Below, piece after piece: positions 18,019-27,398 of a DNA stretch of 64,000 nt. The DNA lies in the NCBI RefSeq assembly GCF_022818495.1, contig NZ_CP089291.1, forward strand, positions 2,187,501 to 2,251,500. The letters are read 5' to 3'. The notes under the pieces were generated by a model that did no database searches, had not been told where the DNA came from, and saw nothing but the letters and a program-made list of their open reading frames with translations. Source of the DNA: Fodinisporobacter ferrooxydans (GTDB lineage Bacteria > Bacillota > Bacilli > Tumebacillales > MYW30-H2). Both the position numbers and the translations under genes were made by a program. Position 1 is the stretch's first letter. The number at the start of each line of letters is the position of its first letter.

Positions 18019-18143
18019 TTTGTTCACCATACGTTCAACAGATGGAGGTAGCGTCTCTATCCATTTGATGTATTTTGCAACGTGGTGCAGCGTGTTGTTT
18101 TCAACACGTATACGGGATTCATATTGAAGGGAGGAAGAAAAGC

Positions 18144-19859
18144 ATGCAAGACAATACGATTGGCCGTGGAAAAACATCCTATGGCGACCCAGGTTTTAGT
18201 TCGTTTATTCGCCGTGCGTTTTCCAGGCATATGGGATTTGATGAAAAAGATTTTGCCAAGCCTGTCATCGGCATTTGCAATACATACAGCGAAGTAAACC
18301 GCTGCCATACGCATTTTGGACCGATTGTGGAAGCGGTGAAACGGGGTGTCTTGATGGCAGGGGGGATTCCCCTGGAATTTCCGACCATTTCACTGGGTGA
18401 AGTGTATACAAGTCCCACCGCAATGCTGTATCGCAATCTCGCAGCAATGGATACGGAAGAGATGATACGCGCACAACCGCTTGATGGTGTAGTGCTTTTG
18501 GCTGGCTGTGACAAGACTACACCCGCCCAGTTGATGGGTGCGGCGAGTGCGGATATCCCGGCGATTATGGTAACAGGCGGCCCGATGCTCAATGGTGAGT
18601 ATGAAGGAAAAACGCTTGGGGCATGTACCGATTGCCGCTTTTATTGGCAGGAATATCGAGCGGAACGCATATCCGACCGGGAACTGGAAGAAATCAACCA
18701 AGCGTTGGCCCCGAGTGCCGGTCACTGCATGGTGATGGGCAGCGCCAGTACAATGGCAGCCTGCGCAGAAGCTCTTGGCATGATGCTTCCAGGAGCGGCA
18801 GCCATTCCCGCACCAGACAATCGAAGATTGCGCATCGCCGAAGAGTCCGGGCGACAGATCGTTCAATTAGTCAAAGATTCGATTAAACCTTCCGATATTC
18901 TGACATATGAAGCGTTTGAAAATGCGATTCGCGTGTTGCAGGCGGTTGGCGGTTCCACAAATGCAGTCATCCATTTGAATGCGATTGCCGGGCGATTGGG
19001 CATTGACCTGCCATTGGAATTGTTTGACGTGTTAGGGCGAGAGACTCCATTCCTTGCCAATCTGCGTCCGGCAGGAAACTATCAGATGGAGGATTTCTTT
19101 CATGCCGGCGGAGTGCCTGCTGTGATGAGCGAGTTATCAGACATGTTGCATCTCTCCTGTATGACCGTTGCAGGAAAAACTCTTGGGGAACATTTGAAAA
19201 CGTTTACTCGTCCGCGCCATAAAACATATCGGGATATCATCGCTACTCTGGAGAATCCTTTGCATGCTTCAGGGGGGATCGCAGTATTGACAGGCAATTT
19301 GGCTCCAAACGGAGCAGTCATCAAGCCAAAAGCAGCATCTCCGCATCTTTTAAAGCACATTGGGCGAGCGGTTGTATTCGACTCGGTGGATGATATGGAA
19401 GCGAGGATTGATGATCCTGATCTGGATGTTCGGCCGGATGACGTTCTGGTGTTGCGCAATGCAGGCCCGGTGGGTGCTCCTGGCATGCCGGAAGCAGGCA
19501 TGATACCGATTCCGAAAAAATTACTGGCACAAGGCATACGGGATATGGTGCGGATTTCCGATTGCCGCATGAGCGGGACGGCATTCGGCACAGTCGTGCT
19601 GCATGCAGCGCCGGAAGCGGCTGTCGGCGGACCTTTGGCGCTCGTGGAAAATGGGGATCGGATCGAGTTGGATGTACAAGCGCGAATATTGCAATTGCTT
19701 GTGCCAGAAGAAGAATTGCAGAAGCGGCGCGGGAATTGGCAGCCGAAGATGGAAAAAGAGACCCGTGGATATATTCGGCTGTATCAGGAACATGTGCTGC
19801 AGGCGGATAAAGGTTGCGATTTCGACTTTTTGCGTCCTGACGTTCATACAAATAAATAA
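18144..19859 (+). CDS. IlvD/Edd-family sugar-acid dehydratase
   Basis: An iron-sulfur dehydratase of 571 aa that removes water from an aldonate to give a 2-keto-3-deoxy acid. Cluster and active-site blocks are GICNTYSEVNRCHTHF (Cys about 44), AGCDKTTPAQ (about 122), TLGACTDCRF (about 160) and the C-terminal SDCRMSGTAFG. The ACTDCRF pattern and length fit the arabinonate/xylonate/fuconate-type dehydratases rather than IlvD itself; IlvD's role in branched-chain synthesis is unlikely in this context. ATG 18144 follows GGGAGG. First of three co-directional genes. Confidence 0.88.
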   Translation: MQDNTIGRGKTSYGDPGFSSFIRRAFSRHMGFDEKDFAKPVIGICNTYSEVNRCHTHFGPIVEAVKRGVLMAGGIPLEFPTISLGEVYTSPTAMLYRNLAAMDTEEMIRAQPLDGVVLLAGCDKTTPAQLMGAASADIPAIMVTGGPMLNGEYEGKTLGACTDCRFYWQEYRAERISDRELEEINQALAPSAGHCMVMGSASTMAACAEALGMMLPGAAAIPAPDNRRLRIAEESGRQIVQLVKDSIKPSDILTYEAFENAIRVLQAVGGSTNAVIHLNAIAGRLGIDLPLELFDVLGRETPFLANLRPAGNYQMEDFFHAGGVPAVMSELSDMLHLSCMTVAGKTLGEHLKTFTRPRHKTYRDIIATLENPLHASGGIAVLTGNLAPNGAVIKPKAASPHLLKHIGRAVVFDSVDDMEARIDDPDLDVRPDDVLVLRNAGPVGAPGMPEAGMIPIPKKLLAQGIRDMVRISDCRMSGTAFGTVVLHAAPEAAVGGPLALVENGDRIELDVQARILQLLVPEEELQKRRGNWQPKMEKETRGYIRLYQEHVLQADKGCDFDFLRPDVHTNK

Positions 19860-19929
19860 ATTAATAAGGGAAGCGGAACGTTTCTATCTAATAAATCCAA
19901 ATAAGAAAACGATTCTAGGAGGGATTTGC

Positions 19930-21201
19930 GTGGATGTGATTGCATCTCTGCTGCAAAACGTTCCCATACCCAAATTTATCCCGGTTCGCCAGCATTTTAC
20001 CCGTCAACAAGTATCCGATGTAGAAACAGCAGTCTACCAGGCAATCGCCGATTCCCATGTGGCCGAACGGATTCAAGCGGGTCAAGAAATTGGGATTGCA
20101 GTCGGCTCTCGCGGTATCGACAGCCTCCCAACACTTGTGCGCGCACTCGTACAAGTGGTCAAAAATCGGGGGGGCCGGCCCTTTATTTTCCCTGCGATGG
20201 GCAGTCACGGCGGAGCCACAGCGGAAGGGCAGACTGCCATGTTGGAACATCTGGGCGTTACGGAATCTTCCGTTGGAGCCCCCATACGCTCTTCCATGGA
20301 AACAGTCGATCTCGGCGCTTCTTCCTTGGGACTGCCTGTCTATGCGGATCGCTATGCTGCACAGGCAGACGGCATCATTGTGTTGAATCGGATCAAACCG
20401 CACACATCGTTTCATGGCAAAGTTGAGTCAGGGCTTTTGAAAATGCTGACGATCGGCGTCGGCAAACAAAAAGGGGCAGACAAGGCACATCAATTGGGAT
20501 TCGCACATATGCCAGATCATATTTGGGATATTTCCAAGACGATCATTGAAAAATTGCCCATTCTGTTTGGGCTTGCCGTTCTCGAAAATGGCTATGACAA
20601 AACGGCAAAAGTAATCGCTGTTCCTGCCGAACGTTTGCATGAAGAGGAGCCGCGCCTGCTTGATGAGGCCCGTGCGCTCATGCCCAAAATTTTATTCGAT
20701 CCCCTCGATGTTTTGATTGTCGATCAAATCGGCAAAGACATTAGCGGCGTCGGGCTTGATCCGAATGTGACCGGGCGGTTCCCGAACAGTCTGGTGTCAG
20801 GCGATTTGCGAGTCAGCAAAATCGCAGTGCTGCGCTTGACGGAGCGTACAGACGGAAATGCGGCGGGCGTCGGTTTGGCGGATGTCACGACAGCTGCGGT
20901 GGAACGAAACATTGATCGGGTCAAAGGATATATGAATTCATTAACGTCAACCACCATGACGACGATTAAGCTGCCAATGGTGTTGGACAGCGATAAAATG
21001 GCCATTCAGGCGGCAGTGAAAACATGCAACTGTGCAAATTTCCAAGAGGCGCGGATCGTACGCATCAAAAATACGCTTCACTTGGAGGCGGTCTGGATTT
21101 CCGAAAGCCTTTTTGCGGAAGCGCAAGAGCAAGACAACATTGAAATACTCGGGACTGCACAAGACCTTCCATTTGACGAAGCGGGGCATTTATCCATATA
21201 G
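19930..21201 (+). CDS. Lactate racemase (LarA)-domain protein
   Basis: A 423-aa protein, the size of LarA, with the N-terminal LarA/DUF2088 fold. GSRGI about 57, PAMGSHGGATAEGQ about 86 and NRIKPHTSFHGKVESGLLKM about 154 look equivalent to the nucleotide- and histidine-bearing loops of LarA. Characterised LarA homologues racemise or epimerise 2-hydroxy acids (lactate, malate, gluconate) with a nickel-pincer cofactor. Placed between a sugar-acid dehydratase and an alcohol dehydrogenase, a 2-epimerase of an aldonate is a fair hypothesis. The LarBCE cofactor genes are not in the window. GTG 19930 with AGGAGGG is clearly the start. Confidence 0.75.
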   Translation: MDVIASLLQNVPIPKFIPVRQHFTRQQVSDVETAVYQAIADSHVAERIQAGQEIGIAVGSRGIDSLPTLVRALVQVVKNRGGRPFIFPAMGSHGGATAEGQTAMLEHLGVTESSVGAPIRSSMETVDLGASSLGLPVYADRYAAQADGIIVLNRIKPHTSFHGKVESGLLKMLTIGVGKQKGADKAHQLGFAHMPDHIWDISKTIIEKLPILFGLAVLENGYDKTAKVIAVPAERLHEEEPRLLDEARALMPKILFDPLDVLIVDQIGKDISGVGLDPNVTGRFPNSLVSGDLRVSKIAVLRLTERTDGNAAGVGLADVTTAAVERNIDRVKGYMNSLTSTTMTTIKLPMVLDSDKMAIQAAVKTCNCANFQEARIVRIKNTLHLEAVWISESLFAEAQEQDNIEILGTAQDLPFDEAGHLSI

Positions 21202-21240
21202 AGAGAGTATAAGAATTGAAAGTGATCAGGGAGAGTGGAC

Positions 21241-22266
21241 GTGTTGAAGTGTATCGTATGTGAACAACCCAATCAGTTTCAAATGATCGATGTAGATAAA
21301 CCAAAGCTACAGCGGGGACAAGCGATCATCCGGATTCGGCGGATTGGCATTTGCGGGACTGATTTTCATGCATACAAAGGGAATCAGCCATACTTTACTT
21401 ACCCTCGCGTGCTTGGCCATGAATTGTCAGGGACGATTGAAGAAATGAGTGAAATTGGCGAAAATCCGTATGGTCTGCGGCAAGGAGATCAAGTGGCAAT
21501 TATTCCATATATGGAATGCGGACAATGCATTGCCTGCAGGAATGGAAAAACCAATTGCTGCACAGAATTGAAAGTATTAGGTGTTCACATGGACGGCGGG
21601 ATGTGTGAATGGCTTTCCGTGCCGATCGATCATCTGCTCAAAACGGAAGGAATCTCCCTCGATCAAACGGCGCTTTTGGAACCGTTAAGCATCGGGGCGC
21701 ATGCGGTCAGACGTTCCGATTTGAAAAAAGATGAAGTTGCGTTGGTGATCGGCGCAGGTCCGATTGGCCTTGGGGTCATGGCTTTTGCCAAACAGCGCGG
21801 CGCAAAAGTGATCGCGATGGATATCAATGAAGAACGATTGCAAGTTTGCAGAAACTGGGCGAATGTCGATCATACCGTTTATGGATTGCATCAGCCGGAT
21901 GAAGCAATCGCGGCAATTACGAACGGTGAATATCCGACAGTTGTATTTGACGCTACCGGAAATGCCAAATCGATGATGCACGCATTCCGATATGTGGCGC
22001 ATGGCGGAAAACTTGTTTTTGTCGGGCTTGTAAAAACAGACATAACATTTTCCGATCCAGAATTTCACAAGAGAGAAATGACTGTAATGGGAAGCCGCAA
22101 TGCTGCACGGGAAGATTTTGAACTTGTGATGAAGACCATACAATCAGGGGAACTTGATTTGGATTTGTATATAACCCACCGTGTTGATTTTTCACAAACG
22201 GTTCATGTGTTTGATCAGTTGCTACAGCCAGAGTCAAACGTGATTAAAGCAATTATTGCATTGTAA
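21241..22266 (+). CDS. Zinc-dependent alcohol/polyol dehydrogenase (MDR family)
   Basis: A 341-aa medium-chain dehydrogenase. The catalytic zinc set is CGTDFHAYKG and GHELSG; the structural-zinc cysteines are in CGQCIACRNGKTNCC; the NAD(H) fold has GAGPIGLGVM. Closest in style to sorbitol/threonine dehydrogenases and the L-galactonate oxidoreductase group. Start GTG 21241 (AGGGAG, 7 nt) is preferred to GTG 21235, which overlaps the ribosome site. Third gene of the dehydratase operon, so it probably oxidises the sugar acid or its 2-keto-3-deoxy product. Confidence 0.87.
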   Translation: MLKCIVCEQPNQFQMIDVDKPKLQRGQAIIRIRRIGICGTDFHAYKGNQPYFTYPRVLGHELSGTIEEMSEIGENPYGLRQGDQVAIIPYMECGQCIACRNGKTNCCTELKVLGVHMDGGMCEWLSVPIDHLLKTEGISLDQTALLEPLSIGAHAVRRSDLKKDEVALVIGAGPIGLGVMAFAKQRGAKVIAMDINEERLQVCRNWANVDHTVYGLHQPDEAIAAITNGEYPTVVFDATGNAKSMMHAFRYVAHGGKLVFVGLVKTDITFSDPEFHKREMTVMGSRNAAREDFELVMKTIQSGELDLDLYITHRVDFSQTVHVFDQLLQPESNVIKAIIAL

Positions 22267-22446
22267 ATCTTGATTGTCGCATTGCAATCGTGTTTGCAAT
22301 TATATGCAATCCTATTTGTATAGAAGAAAAATGGCAAAAGAAAAATAAGATGACATTCATCCGTTTTTATGGTTCAATTTTGAATCGTATGGAAAAACTG
22401 GTGAAATCGATGATCGAATGATCTCTTGATAGACAAGGAGCACTGT

Positions 22447-23388
22447 ATGGCAAAATCCATGTCCCGCAAAACGCCGGGTCGCACGAAACCTTCCCAAACA
22501 ACGGAACCGAAAGAATCACGATTCATCGTCAAAGAGCCTGGCGAGCTAATGCAGTGGCTGCTTGCAACACTTGCAGGAAAAGGGCGCAACAAAGTCAAAG
22601 GGATACTCGCGCGGGGGCAAGTGTCTGTAGAAGGGAACGTTGTAACACAATATGATTATCCATTGGCAGCGGGAAATCGTGTAGTCATTGATTGGTCGGA
22701 AAAAATACCGGAAGCACCCATCGAGGGCCTTGAAATTCTCTACGAGGATGCGGATCTGATTGTAATTGACAAAGAAGCCGGATTGCTTTCGATCGCAACA
22801 GAGGGAGAGAAACAGCAAACCGCCTATCGAATGTTGATGGAGCATGTGCGTAAGAAAAATCCGCAAAATCGAGTGTTTGTCGTCCATCGCTTGGATCGGG
22901 AAACGTCGGGCGTGATGATGTATGCCAAACGTGAGCAGATTCAAGAACATCTGCAAAGCACATGGCGCAATACAGTAGTTGAGCGCACCTATGTAGCGGT
23001 TGTCGAAGGCTGTGTTGCCAAGTCGGAGGGCACGATCCGATCATGGCTGAAAGAGAGCAAAACACTCCAGATGTATTCGTCCCGGACAGATAATGGCGGA
23101 CTCGAAGCGATCACTCACTACAAAGTGCTGCAAGCCGACAGGGAATATTCCCTCTTGGAAGTGAAACTGGAAACGGGGAGAAAAAATCAAATCCGTGTGC
23201 ATATGCAAGAGATTGGCCACAGCATCGTCGGTGATAAAAGGTATGGCGCCAAGAAAAATCCGATCGGCCGATTGGGCCTGCATGCGCGTGTCCTGACGTT
23301 TCGCCATCCTGCTACGGGTCAATTGCTATCCTTCGAAACGGAGATTCCAAAAAAGTTTTTACGGTTATTTCAAACAAAGAATAAGTAA
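22447..23388 (+). CDS. RluA-family pseudouridine synthase
   Basis: A 313-aa RNA pseudouridine synthase with an N-terminal S4-like domain (about 35-80: LLATLAGKGRNKVKGILARG) and the RluA catalytic motif VHRLDRETSGVMMYAK, in which Asp is the nucleophile; GRKNQIRVHMQEIGH follows. Which RNA site it modifies is unknown. ATG 22447 follows AAGGAG. It looks like a housekeeping gene between two catabolic blocks and ends in its own terminator. Confidence 0.92.
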   Translation: MAKSMSRKTPGRTKPSQTTEPKESRFIVKEPGELMQWLLATLAGKGRNKVKGILARGQVSVEGNVVTQYDYPLAAGNRVVIDWSEKIPEAPIEGLEILYEDADLIVIDKEAGLLSIATEGEKQQTAYRMLMEHVRKKNPQNRVFVVHRLDRETSGVMMYAKREQIQEHLQSTWRNTVVERTYVAVVEGCVAKSEGTIRSWLKESKTLQMYSSRTDNGGLEAITHYKVLQADREYSLLEVKLETGRKNQIRVHMQEIGHSIVGDKRYGAKKNPIGRLGLHARVLTFRHPATGQLLSFETEIPKKFLRLFQTKNK

Positions 23389-23400
23389 ACATTTACTCAC

Positions 23401-23431
23401 ACCACCTACTTTTTGTAGTAGGTGGTTTTTC
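23401..23431 (+). terminator. Rho-independent terminator of the pseudouridine synthase gene
   Basis: ACCACCTACT and AGTAGGTGGT, 6-nt loop, then a T-run. Confidence 0.9.
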
Positions 23432-23507
23432 GGTTATTCTCATCATTACTCAAACGTATTCGATCAGATACATCTGGTTGCTAATAAAAAAATGACCAAA
23501 ATAACAA

Positions 23508-23548
23508 TTGACAGAAAACTTCATTTTTAATATGATAACGTTAACATA
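23508..23548 (+). promoter_or_regulatory. Promoter with LacI-type operator for the sugar ABC operon
   Basis: TTGACA at 23508, 17-nt spacer, TATGAT at 23531. The 18-mer TATGATAACGTTAACATA (23531-23548) overlaps the -10 and is an almost perfect palindrome around TAACGTTA. The identical 18-mer stands at 30814. Repression by the LacI protein encoded at 29746-30765 is the natural reading. Confidence 0.8.
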
Positions 23549-23660
23549 TATAAAACAACTGATTGGGTAGTTATGGAAAGCGGTTTCTAAAAGCAGGTTG
23601 TCAAGTTCAATCGGAAAACCACTAGGAGTGCAATCGAAAAATGCAAACGAGGTGAAAATC

Positions 23661-25160
23661 ATGGAACCTCTAATAAAAATGCAAGATATTGTCGTTCAAT
23701 TTCGAGGGATCCCGATTTTGCAAGAGGCTCGCCTGGAAATACAAAAAGGCGAAGTTCATGCACTGCTGGGAGAGAATGGTGCGGGCAAATCTTCGTTAAT
23801 GAAAGTGTTGGCAGGCCTTTATCAAAAACAATCCGGGAACATTGAAATCAATGGCAGGGAGGCAGAGTTTCATTCTCCGCAAGATGCCATGCAGCAAGGA
23901 ATCAGCATGATTCATCAGGAATTGCAGCTAGCTTCACACTTAACCGTAGCCGAAAATATTTTTCTGGGCCGTGAACGGTGCACCAAGTTTGGAATCGTCA
24001 AAAAGCGGGAGATGGAACTGGAGACAACAAGAATCTTATGTCAGCTGGCACCAGAAATCAGACCGAATGATTTGGTTGGCAATTTGGGGATCGCCAAACA
24101 GCAAATGGTGGCTATCGCGAAAGCGCTGTCAACAGGTGCGCAAGTCATTATTATGGACGAAGCCACGACCGCTTTGACGGACAACGAAGTGACTCGTTTT
24201 TTTGATATTGTGCGATCGCTAAAATCCCAAGGTGTTGCGATCATCTTGATTACACATCGTCTGGATGAAGTGTTCGATTTGGCAGACCGGGCAACCGTAA
24301 TGAGAGATAGCCGAACAATTGAAACGGTTGTTATAAAAGCTGTTCAGCCTTCCGATCTGATTCGGCTTATGGTGGGAAGGGAGTTAAATGAGATTTATCC
24401 GAAATCGCCAACGACTCGCGGGCGGGAAGGGCTGCGAGTCGAAGGATTGAGCAGCAAGAAACTATTAAAAGATATTCATTTTACCGCGTATCGCGGAGAA
24501 GTTTTGGGTATCGTCGGATTGATGGGCTCTGGCCGTACGGAGATTATGCGGGCCATATTTGGAGTTGATCCGATTGCTCATGTAAACATGTTCATTGATG
24601 GTGCGCCGGTACGAATCAAGTCTTGCAGAGATGCCATTCAAAATCGTATTGCGTATCTTACGGAAGACCGAAAGGGAAATGGCTTGGCGTTGAATCTGGA
24701 TGTCGGCAAAAATATTGTAATGCCTGTATTGGAGCGTGTTTCTCCATTTGGAATCATGCAGCCACAGCAGGAAAAACAGATCAGTGCCAAATACATTCGA
24801 GAGCTTTCGATCAAAATTAAGGACACTGCAGCACCGATCGGAATCTTGAGCGGCGGGAACCAGCAAAAGGTCATGTTAAGCAAATGGCTCGCAACGGACG
24901 CTGAAATCTTTTTGCTCGACGAACCTACACGAGGGATCGATGTCCAGACGAAAGTGGAAGTATACAATCTGATCAACCGCCTGACAGATGCAGGAAAAAC
25001 AGTCATCATGACATCCTCCTATTTGCCGGAAATTATGGCGATGAGCGACCGCTTTATCGTTCTCTGCGAAGGGCGGATGACAGCAGAATTGACTCGTGCC
25101 GAAGCCACACCTGAGAATCTGATCTATTATGCATCCTTACATAAAGACTATGCTGTTTAG
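23661..25160 (+). CDS. Sugar ABC transporter ATPase (RbsA/MglA type)
   Basis: A 499-aa double nucleotide-binding protein of the CUT2 group. The first half has Walker A GENGAGKSS and Walker B VIIMDEATTAL; the second half has the usual degenerate Walker A GLMGSGRTE, signature LSGGNQQKV and Walker B FLLDEPTRGID. ATG 23661 follows GAGGTG. With the permease (14 nt downstream) and lipoprotein receptor it forms a complete importer for a monosaccharide, by context an L-fucose-like deoxysugar. Confidence 0.94.
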   Translation: MEPLIKMQDIVVQFRGIPILQEARLEIQKGEVHALLGENGAGKSSLMKVLAGLYQKQSGNIEINGREAEFHSPQDAMQQGISMIHQELQLASHLTVAENIFLGRERCTKFGIVKKREMELETTRILCQLAPEIRPNDLVGNLGIAKQQMVAIAKALSTGAQVIIMDEATTALTDNEVTRFFDIVRSLKSQGVAIILITHRLDEVFDLADRATVMRDSRTIETVVIKAVQPSDLIRLMVGRELNEIYPKSPTTRGREGLRVEGLSSKKLLKDIHFTAYRGEVLGIVGLMGSGRTEIMRAIFGVDPIAHVNMFIDGAPVRIKSCRDAIQNRIAYLTEDRKGNGLALNLDVGKNIVMPVLERVSPFGIMQPQQEKQISAKYIRELSIKIKDTAAPIGILSGGNQQKVMLSKWLATDAEIFLLDEPTRGIDVQTKVEVYNLINRLTDAGKTVIMTSSYLPEIMAMSDRFIVLCEGRMTAELTRAEATPENLIYYASLHKDYAV

Positions 25161-25173
25161 GAAGGTGGTTGCA

Positions 25174-26160
25174 ATGGAAAAACAACTCGTAACAAGTATA
25201 CCCGGTGATTCGACGCCGACACACACATTGCGGAGATTTTTTGAAAAACTGGCTCCCTTTCTCTTTTTGATCTTTATTATGATCATTCTTTCTGTCATTT
25301 CTCCCAACTTTCTTACGATTCGAAATCTATTAACCATTCTATTGCAAATTAGTATTGTCGGAATTATTACCGTTGGCGAAACAATGGTCTTGATCACGGC
25401 GGGTGTTGACCTTTCTGTCGGATCGATCGTGGGATTGTCAGGCGTACTGAGTACGCTTTTAATGGCGGATGTTCACTTTCCAATCTGGTTGGCAGTCATC
25501 GGTGGCATTATTGTCGGGGGGCTGGTGGGAATGGTCAATGGTGTGCTCGTCACCAAAGTCAAGCTTCCCTCCTTTATTTCCACACTCGGCATGATGGGAG
25601 TCGCCCGCGGATTTGCATTGATTCTCACTGGTGGTGTAACCGTTTTCAATCTGCCCGATCAATTTGGATGGATTGGCGGCGGGCGATTTGCTGGAATCCC
25701 AGTACCTGTATACTTTCTGGTTGCGGTAGGGATTATAGGAACTTTTGTTTTAAACCGCACTCGCTTAGGCAGATACACATATGCAATCGGAAGCAATTCG
25801 GAAACCGCTCGATTGTCAGGGATCAATATTTCAAAATATTTGGTTATTATTTACGCCATCGCTGGAACTCTCTCCGGATTGGCAGGCGTCATTTTGGCAT
25901 CCCGGATTATAACAGGTGAACCGACTGCCGGTCTGGGTTATGAGTTAGATGTAATCGCTGCTTGTGTCATTGGTGGAACAAGTCTATTTGGAGGGGAGGG
26001 GACAGTTCTCGGATCGATGATTGGAGCTGCACTGATGGGGGTTATTCGCAATGGCAGCGACTTGCTCAACATCTCCGCATTTTGGCAGCAAGTGATTATC
26101 GGTATCATCATCTGGGGCGCAGTTGCTTGGGACAGTTATCGAAGACGCAAAGTAGGATAA
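25174..26160 (+). CDS. Sugar ABC transporter permease (RbsC type)
   Basis: A 328-aa membrane protein with about 9-10 helices and the CUT2 permease marks VGETMVLITAGVDLSVGS, GVLVTKVKLPSFISTLG and GLGYELDVIAACVIGGTSLFGG-type C-terminal loop (about 247-268). ATG 25174 follows GGAAGGTGG. Middle gene of the importer. Confidence 0.94.
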   Translation: MEKQLVTSIPGDSTPTHTLRRFFEKLAPFLFLIFIMIILSVISPNFLTIRNLLTILLQISIVGIITVGETMVLITAGVDLSVGSIVGLSGVLSTLLMADVHFPIWLAVIGGIIVGGLVGMVNGVLVTKVKLPSFISTLGMMGVARGFALILTGGVTVFNLPDQFGWIGGGRFAGIPVPVYFLVAVGIIGTFVLNRTRLGRYTYAIGSNSETARLSGINISKYLVIIYAIAGTLSGLAGVILASRIITGEPTAGLGYELDVIAACVIGGTSLFGGEGTVLGSMIGAALMGVIRNGSDLLNISAFWQQVIIGIIIWGAVAWDSYRRRKVG

Positions 26161-26215
26161 CAGATTTTCGCATGGAATTTCATTTCTTCTACGTATAAGA
26201 TGAGGGGGAAAACAC

Positions 26216-27235
26216 ATGAAAAAAATGGTAGTTGCGGTTGCAAGCTCTGTCTTAATGCTTTCACTTGTCGGCTGTGGCGCAAACGGTACGGCCACAAATC
26301 AAGGATCACAATCTTCCAATGGGAATACCGCGGTCAAAACAAGTGCCGGCAAAACCTATAAAATTGCCGTTGTCCCTAAAGCGGTCGGATTTGATTATTG
26401 GGAAACGGTTCATGCCGGGGCGGTTGCGGCAGCCAAGGATCTGGGAAACGTAAATGTGATCTGGAAAGGCATGTCGGCGGAAACGGATGTCAGTGGCCAA
26501 GTATCATTGTTGGAAAACTTTATCAATGAACATGTAGATGCGATCGTACTTGCAGCATCTGATACAAAAGCGTTGATCCCTGTCATCAAAAAAGCGGAAA
26601 AGGATGGAATCAAAGTCATTACGATTGATTCCGGCACAAGTCCGCAAGTATCTGATTCCTTTGTAGCCACAAACAATGTCAATGCAGCCAAAGAAGCAGC
26701 CGATGCGATGGATAAGCTGTTATCCGGGAAAGGAGATGTAGCATTGCTCCCATTTATCGCAGGTGCATCCACTTCCAATGAGCGGGAGCAAGGATTTAAA
26801 GAAGAGTTGGCAAAATATCCGGGACTCAAATTGGTTGCTACGGAATATTCGCAAAGCGATTATAACAAGGCACTATCTGTAACGGAAGATATTTTGACGG
26901 CTCATCCACACTTGGCAGGCATCTTTGCGGCAAATGAACCTGGCGCCCTTGGTGCGGCTCAAGCAATCAAGCAGCAGGGGTTGCAAGGGAAAGTCAAGAT
27001 CGTAGGTTTTGATGCATCGCCAAAAGAAATTCAAGCATTGCAGGATGGAACCATACAGGCTTTGATTGTTCAAAATCCATATAAAATTGGGTATGACGGC
27101 GTGAAAGATGCGGTGCTTGACCTCGAAGGCAAGCATATCGACAAACAAGTGGATACAGGTGCAACCGTTGTAACAAAAGATAATATGAACAAACCGGAGA
27201 TTCAAAAATTGCTTTATCCACGGGGCAAGAAATAA
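26216..27235 (+). CDS. Sugar-binding lipoprotein (RbsB-like periplasmic-binding family)
   Basis: A 339-aa receptor for the ABC importer. The N-terminus is a lipoprotein signal with lipobox LVGC (Cys about 20), followed by a Ser/Asn/Gln linker and a type I binding fold (YKIAVVPKAVGFDYWETV, AASDTKALIPVI, ITIDSGTS, PFIAGASTSNEREQGF, AANEPGALGAAQA). ATG 26216 follows GAGGGGG. It is anchored on the outer face of the membrane. Confidence 0.93.
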   Translation: MKKMVVAVASSVLMLSLVGCGANGTATNQGSQSSNGNTAVKTSAGKTYKIAVVPKAVGFDYWETVHAGAVAAAKDLGNVNVIWKGMSAETDVSGQVSLLENFINEHVDAIVLAASDTKALIPVIKKAEKDGIKVITIDSGTSPQVSDSFVATNNVNAAKEAADAMDKLLSGKGDVALLPFIAGASTSNEREQGFKEELAKYPGLKLVATEYSQSDYNKALSVTEDILTAHPHLAGIFAANEPGALGAAQAIKQQGLQGKVKIVGFDASPKEIQALQDGTIQALIVQNPYKIGYDGVKDAVLDLEGKHIDKQVDTGATVVTKDNMNKPEIQKLLYPRGKK

Positions 27236-27316
27236 AAGGATAGGGAATTCAAAAAGGTTCATTTGAGGATTGGTGGATTGGGAAGCAAGTAGTTTGCAGC
27301 AATTTGCTTCCCTTTC

Positions 27317-27332
27317 ATGTTAACGATAACGT
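27317..27332 (+). promoter_or_regulatory. Third, diverged LacI-type operator, upstream of the SDR gene
   Basis: ATGTTAACGATAACGT matches 13 of 16 positions of the regulon operator read in reverse. It would let the same repressor act on the SDR-fucU-lactonase genes separately from the transporter. Confidence 0.55.
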
Positions 27333-27398
27333 AAAAATAACTTGATAAATGGCGACTGGATGGATGTACATTAGGAAGGACTACGAGGAGTGACAGAC

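Larger units (their letters stand above)
17652..18143. other. Divergent control region of the sugar-acid genes
   Basis: About 490 bp without a gene; holds a cre site and a palindrome over a TATAAT, both listed separately. The rest is AT-rich with no recognised motif. Confidence 0.6.

Noticed and set aside
18144-19859. Dihydroxy-acid dehydratase IlvD of branched-chain synthesis
   Set aside because: Cysteine pattern ACTDCRF, neighbours and the divergent sugar-acid permease fit a sugar-acid dehydratase; no ilv or leu genes are near.
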